Shown here one piece after another: positions 60,419 through 64,000 of a DNA stretch of 64,000 nt. The notes under the pieces were generated by a model. It was not told the DNA's origin. It did no database searches and was given only the letters and a program-made list of their open reading frames with translations. The stretch is from SHVO01 sp964576515. GTDB taxonomy: Bacteria > Pseudomonadota > Alphaproteobacteria > Rhodospirillales > Rhodospirillaceae. Every line of letters starts with the position of its first letter. The stretch's first letter is position 1. The translations under genes and the position numbers were made by a program. The DNA is taken from the NCBI GenBank assembly GCA_964576515.1, contig CAZNUW010000009.1, forward strand, positions 124,001 to 188,000, read 5' to 3'.

Positions 60419-61162
60419 TTATTGTTTTTGCTTATTTTTTTCCTGCTCATCAACCCATGGGTAGATGACCAGACGAGGCCAGCGCGCCTGCCAGCGGGTG
60501 GCCATGTCGTCGTAAACCTTGGAGAGCTGGAGCACGCGGTTCGGGCGCGCGACCATGTCCCAGACATCGCCCAGGCCAAGCGGCGCATAGATGTCGAAAA
60601 AATCGGCCCCGCTGCATTTCATGCCGACGGTCGAAGCCGCGGCCGGTTCGCGCAAGAGGCCTTCCGAGGCCGACGTCAGCGGTGGATAGGCAACACCAAA
60701 GGTCTCGCCGTACCATAAATGTGTCCGCGCCTGATTACGCACGCTGACGGTTCCGTCGAGATCGGCGAACAGGCGCGCCGCCGCGTTGCGGACGTCGCTT
60801 TCCGCTTCCTCGGATTCATCCTCGGAAAAGTACACAAGTTCATAGTCGCGGATGCCCTGGCCGGCCGCGCGGCCGCTACGCAGATTCCACACGGTGGCGG
60901 TCAAGGATCCCGCCGTCAGCCACCAGTCGCGCAGCCCCAAACGCGGCGCGCGCGTCAGAATCTCGGCGTTCACGCGATTGAGCAGGCAGAGCGCCGCCAC
61001 TTTCTCGGCGAGTTTCTCGGCGGGCCGATCCATGGAGTCGTCGTCCGGAGGATCGAACAGCGCCAAGGTCTTGTTCTCGCGCCGGGCGCGCGGCGGCTTT
61101 TCCTTGGGTCTGGGATAGACCCGAAGGCGCAAAGCTCGCGAATTTAGGACGACATGCGCCAT
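60419..61162 (-). CDS. Nucleotidyltransferase-like family protein (DUF925)
   Basis: 247 aa, or 204 aa from the ATG at 61033. The family core is VNAEILTRAPRLGLRDWWLTAGSLTATVWNLRSG and IRDYELVYFSEDESEE, then VRNQARTHLWYGETFG and YPPLTSASEGL. In this family the DxD of the nucleotidyltransferase fold sits in the DYELVYF stretch, here D-Y-E, so the metal site looks altered and activity is doubtful. No good ribosome binding site marks either start. Substrate unknown. Confidence 0.8.
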   Translation of the reverse strand: MAHVVLNSRALRLRVYPRPKEKPPRARRENKTLALFDPPDDDSMDRPAEKLAEKVAALCLLNRVNAEILTRAPRLGLRDWWLTAGSLTATVWNLRSGRAAGQGIRDYELVYFSEDESEEAESDVRNAAARLFADLDGTVSVRNQARTHLWYGETFGVAYPPLTSASEGLLREPAAASTVGMKCSGADFFDIYAPLGLGDVWDMVARPNRVLQLSKVYDDMATRWQARWPRLVIYPWVDEQEKNKQKQ

Positions 61163-61269
61163 GAAACGGGGATCTGTAACGAGGTGAACACTATAATAGC
61201 CCCTGCCCGGGCCTTGGGCGAAGCGGAACCGCAGTCTATAAAGTTATCGACGCGTTTTTGGGAGGCCTT

Positions 61270-61788
61270 ATGCGCGCCATTCAGCGTATTGCATGCGCCG
61301 CGGCGTTTTTTGTCCTGACGGCGGCCGCCGCGCCGCGCGGCATTGATCCGAATCTGGTCGGCGAAATGAAGTACGAGGGTGACTACCGCTGGTCGGTCAT
61401 CTCGGGGATGTCCGCATATGAACTCTGGCACTCGTCGGACATCATCATCCTAAGCCCCGTCGGCGCCATCATCCGCTATTTCGAGTTCGACATGGAGAGC
61501 GCGGCGCGCGACGGCGAATGGACGGCGCAAGGCATGGTGCTGGTCGGCACCGGCGACGTCAAAATCCAGCCGGTCGCAATCAAGCTGTGGGCCAAGGAGC
61601 GCACCCGCATCCAGGCGGACCTGTCGCACAAGCTGAGCCTGGAAGGAAAACAGGCGATCGCGATCTTCACGCCCAACCTCGTGGAATGCGCGACCGAAGC
61701 CGAATGCGGTCCGCAGCAATTCCGCTTCGTCAGCAACGCCGCCGGCGAGGTGTTCGTGGGAACGACAAAAATCGGGAGCATCAAGTGA
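61270..61788 (+). CDS. Exported hypothetical protein
   Basis: 172 aa with a signal peptide (IACAAAFFVLTAAAAP, about residue 22) and a beta-rich mature part containing YELWHSSDIIILSPVGAIIRYFEF and a Cys pair (VECATEAECGPQQ). GGAGG four bases before the ATG decides the start. I do not recognise a family. It is translationally coupled to the following M1 peptidase (GTGA overlap), so it may act with it in the periplasm. Confidence 0.8.
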   Translation: MRAIQRIACAAAFFVLTAAAAPRGIDPNLVGEMKYEGDYRWSVISGMSAYELWHSSDIIILSPVGAIIRYFEFDMESAARDGEWTAQGMVLVGTGDVKIQPVAIKLWAKERTRIQADLSHKLSLEGKQAIAIFTPNLVECATEAECGPQQFRFVSNAAGEVFVGTTKIGSIK

Positions 61789-64000
61789 CAACAGTATTTC
61801 GCTTCGCCCTCCTCCTGCTGTCGCTCATCCTGCTGACACCCCCATATCCGGCCGGCGCGCAAGATTATCCCAAGGGTCAATTGCCCGCGGGCGTAACGCC
61901 GACACATTACGCCATCGATCTCATCACACGGCCCGACCGCGATGCGTTCTCGGGCAAGGTGACCATCGACATTACCATCGACCAACCGACCAAGCGGATC
62001 TGGCTGCATGGCCAGGACTTGAAGGTGCGCGAAGCCACGGTCGCGGGAGCCGATGGCAAGGCGATCCCGGCGGCGTGGGCCGAAATTCCCGGCAGCGACG
62101 GGGTCGCGAGCCTCACCCTGCCGACGGAGGTGCGCGGACCGACCGCGCGCATTACAATCGCGTACGACGCGGACTACAACCGCCAGCTTGAAGGGCTCTA
62201 TCGCGCCGACGACGCGGGCGAAGCCTATCTTTACAGCCAGATGGAAACGATCTTCGCGCGCCGGGCCTTCCCGAGCTTCGACGAACCGCGTTTCAAGACC
62301 CCTTTCGATATCGCCATGACCGTGCGGGCGGGCGACACCGCGATCTCCAATGCGCCGGTGGCCAAGGAGCAGTCCGTCGACGGCGGTTTGAAGCGGGTCA
62401 CCTTCGGCACGACCAAACCGCTGCCCACCTACCTGATCGCGCTCATCGCCGGACCGTTCGACGTGGTCGACGGCCCACCGGTCGCGAAAACCGGGTTCCG
62501 CGACCGCGAAATCCCGGTGCGCGGCGTCGCCACCAAGGGTAAGGGCAAACAACTCAAATACGCGCTCGACAATACACCGGCGATCCTCGGCGCACTCGAG
62601 ACCTACTTCGGCACCGCTTACCCGTACGAAAAACTGGACATCATCGCAGTGACCGACTTCGCTTACGGCGCGATGGAAAACGCGGGCGCGATCACCTACC
62701 GGGAACAATTGCTGCTGATCGACGAAAACTCGTCGCTGGCGCAAAAACGCAGCTACGCGCTCGCGCATGCGCATGAACTCGCGCACCAATGGTTCGGCAA
62801 CCTGGTCACGCCCGCCTGGTGGAACGACATCTGGCTGAATGAGGCTTTCGCGACCTGGATGGGCAACAAGGCCGCGGCGGCCTGGGATCCCAAGGGCGAG
62901 TTCGGGCGTCTGACGCTGACCGGCGCGCTCGACGCCATGGGCACGGACAGTTGGCACGCCGCGCGCGCCATCGCGCAACCGATCCTGTCCAACGACGACA
63001 TCCAGAACGCCTTCGACAGCATCACGTATCAGAAAGGCGGCGGCGTGCTCGCGATGTTCGAGCAGTTCTATAACGCCGAAAACTTCCGCAAGGGCATCGC
63101 GCTTCATCTGGAACGGCGCGCGTGGGGCGTGGCGACGGCCAAGGAATTTCTGCAATCGGTCGCGGAGGCGAACAAGGACACCGAAGGCGTCGCGGCCTTC
63201 GAGTCCTTCCTTAATCAGCCGGGCGTCCCGCTGTTGAGCGCCCAGGTCACGTGCCGTCCCGGCGCGACGGCGCATGTGGAAGTGAAGCAAAGCCGCTACT
63301 ACGAAGGCGCGGTCGCGGCGGGCGCCGACGCGCAACGCTGGACCATCCCGATGTGCGTCGCCTACGGCAACGGTCCTTTACGCGACCAGATGTGCGTCAT
63401 CGTGAAAGAACCGGAAACTCGGCTCGCCCTCGACACGCCCTCCTGCCCGACGTGGGTGATGCCCAACGCGGACGGCGCGGGCTATTTCAGATTCACGTTG
63501 GATGACACCAGTTGGGACGCGCTTGCGGGCAACGCCGAACGTTTAACGGAGAAGGAAGTGCTGTCCCTGATCGACAGCATGGACGCCGATTTCGCCGCCG
63601 GACGAATGGACTTCGATAAGTACCTCGCCCGCCTGAGGACAATCTTCAAAATGCGAGGCGCCGACGGCATCACCTGGGATATGGCCGACGCCCCGATGGG
63701 CCGCCTCGGGTGGATCGATAGAATCCTGCTTTCGGAAAAAACGCGCCCTCAGATGGCCGCCATCGTCGCCGAACTCTATGCGCCGCTGTACGCGAAAGTT
63801 GGAATCGATCCAACGTCCGCTTTCGCGAAAGCGAACCCGACCCAGACGACCTTGATGCGCTCGCCGGTCATCGACGCCATGGCGCTCTACGCCCGCACGC
63901 CCGAGGTGCGCGCCGAGCTCACGAAACGCGCGGTCGCCTACCTTGGCGCGCCGGGCGACGGCACGGTGCATCCGGACGCCATCGACCCCGACATTCTGGA
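61785..64000 (+). CDS. Exported M1 family aminopeptidase (3' end outside window)
   Basis: Zinc aminopeptidase of the M1 family; a signal peptide (ALLLLSLILLTPPYPAGAQ) predicts export. The start is a GTG that overlaps the preceding TGA stop. The substrate motif GAMENAG lies at 295-301, the zinc site HELAH at 330-334 with the third ligand Glu353 in WLNEAFATW, so the enzyme should be active. The ERAP-like C-terminal helical domain is under way at the edge; 738 codons are visible of perhaps 860. The frame is open to the window end. Confidence 0.93.
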   Translation, partial: MTTVFRFALLLLSLILLTPPYPAGAQDYPKGQLPAGVTPTHYAIDLITRPDRDAFSGKVTIDITIDQPTKRIWLHGQDLKVREATVAGADGKAIPAAWAEIPGSDGVASLTLPTEVRGPTARITIAYDADYNRQLEGLYRADDAGEAYLYSQMETIFARRAFPSFDEPRFKTPFDIAMTVRAGDTAISNAPVAKEQSVDGGLKRVTFGTTKPLPTYLIALIAGPFDVVDGPPVAKTGFRDREIPVRGVATKGKGKQLKYALDNTPAILGALETYFGTAYPYEKLDIIAVTDFAYGAMENAGAITYREQLLLIDENSSLAQKRSYALAHAHELAHQWFGNLVTPAWWNDIWLNEAFATWMGNKAAAAWDPKGEFGRLTLTGALDAMGTDSWHAARAIAQPILSNDDIQNAFDSITYQKGGGVLAMFEQFYNAENFRKGIALHLERRAWGVATAKEFLQSVAEANKDTEGVAAFESFLNQPGVPLLSAQVTCRPGATAHVEVKQSRYYEGAVAAGADAQRWTIPMCVAYGNGPLRDQMCVIVKEPETRLALDTPSCPTWVMPNADGAGYFRFTLDDTSWDALAGNAERLTEKEVLSLIDSMDADFAAGRMDFDKYLARLRTIFKMRGADGITWDMADAPMGRLGWIDRILLSEKTRPQMAAIVAELYAPLYAKVGIDPTSAFAKANPTQTTLMRSPVIDAMALYARTPEVRAELTKRAVAYLGAPGDGTVHPDAIDPDIL

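Noticed and set aside
1..64000. tRNA, rRNA, CRISPR, insertion sequences or prophage
   Set aside because: No T-loop-like motifs with acceptor stems, no regularly spaced repeats, no transposase or integrase motifs were seen when reading both strands.

Overview
The window is a 64 kb piece of a GC-rich bacterial chromosome with dense, mostly housekeeping gene content. The gene set points to an alphaproteobacterium: TrcR-type DUF1013, DUF1192, two DUF465/YdcH proteins, COQ9, ZapA with a DUF4164-like partner, FixLJ, and the block yebC-ruvCAB-ybgC-tolQRAB-pal-cpoB-tilS. The genus cannot be read from the sequence. I saw no phage, insertion sequence, CRISPR array, rRNA or tRNA gene.

Layout. 1-9.8 kb (minus strand): the Tol-Pal envelope machine, preceded by Holliday-junction resolution (ruvCAB) and yebC, and followed by tilS, which is cut by the window edge. 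9.9-12.1 kb: a YmdB-type phosphoesterase and the conserved zapA - 6S RNA - 5-formyl-THF cyclo-ligase arrangement. 12.4-17.2 kb: aldolase, thiE, a DUF1801 protein with a histone-like tail, and epmA divergent from efp, then suhB. 17.4-21.3 kb: an Ala/Pro-rich OmpA-like protein and a MotA/ExbB-like plus MotB-like pair. 21.3-31.2 kb: a cyclic-nucleotide-binding protein, a frameshifted MASE1 hybrid kinase, an ECF sigma factor, an M28 peptidase, a DEAD-box helicase and an amidase lipoprotein. 31.2-38.4 kb: a metal-efflux operon (DUF3703, His-rich small protein, CzcC-, CzcB- and CzcA-like proteins, short CDF). 38.6-43.3 kb: rpmE and two paralogous membrane cyclase proteins, one apparently active and one degenerate. 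43.3-46.1 kb: a TonB-dependent receptor with a His-rich DUF2946-like protein. 46.2-53.6 kb: quinone oxidoreductase, trcR, two ydcH genes, a degenerate GGDEF protein, purEK, def-coq9 and rpsU. 53.6-64 kb: GNAT, small genes, fixLJ, an MgtC/DUF4010 protein, kup, a nucleotidyltransferase-like gene and an M1 peptidase cut by the right edge.

The strongest candidate for something undescribed is the tandem cyclase locus at 39.2-43.3 kb. Two proteins share a new-looking N-terminal domain (FEVY...NGRW...VV.ETY), membrane segments, a middle domain and a class III cyclase fold, but the first has lost both metal-binding aspartates. A stand-alone cNMP-binding protein with intact ligand residues (21.3 kb) is a possible receptor. 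Other points of interest are the MotAB-like pair without flagellar genes, the single-base frameshift in the hybrid kinase, a degenerate GGDEF protein, a CTG start for rpsU, several small genes under 60 codons, and two families of dispersed palindromic repeats, one overlapping the kup stop codon.
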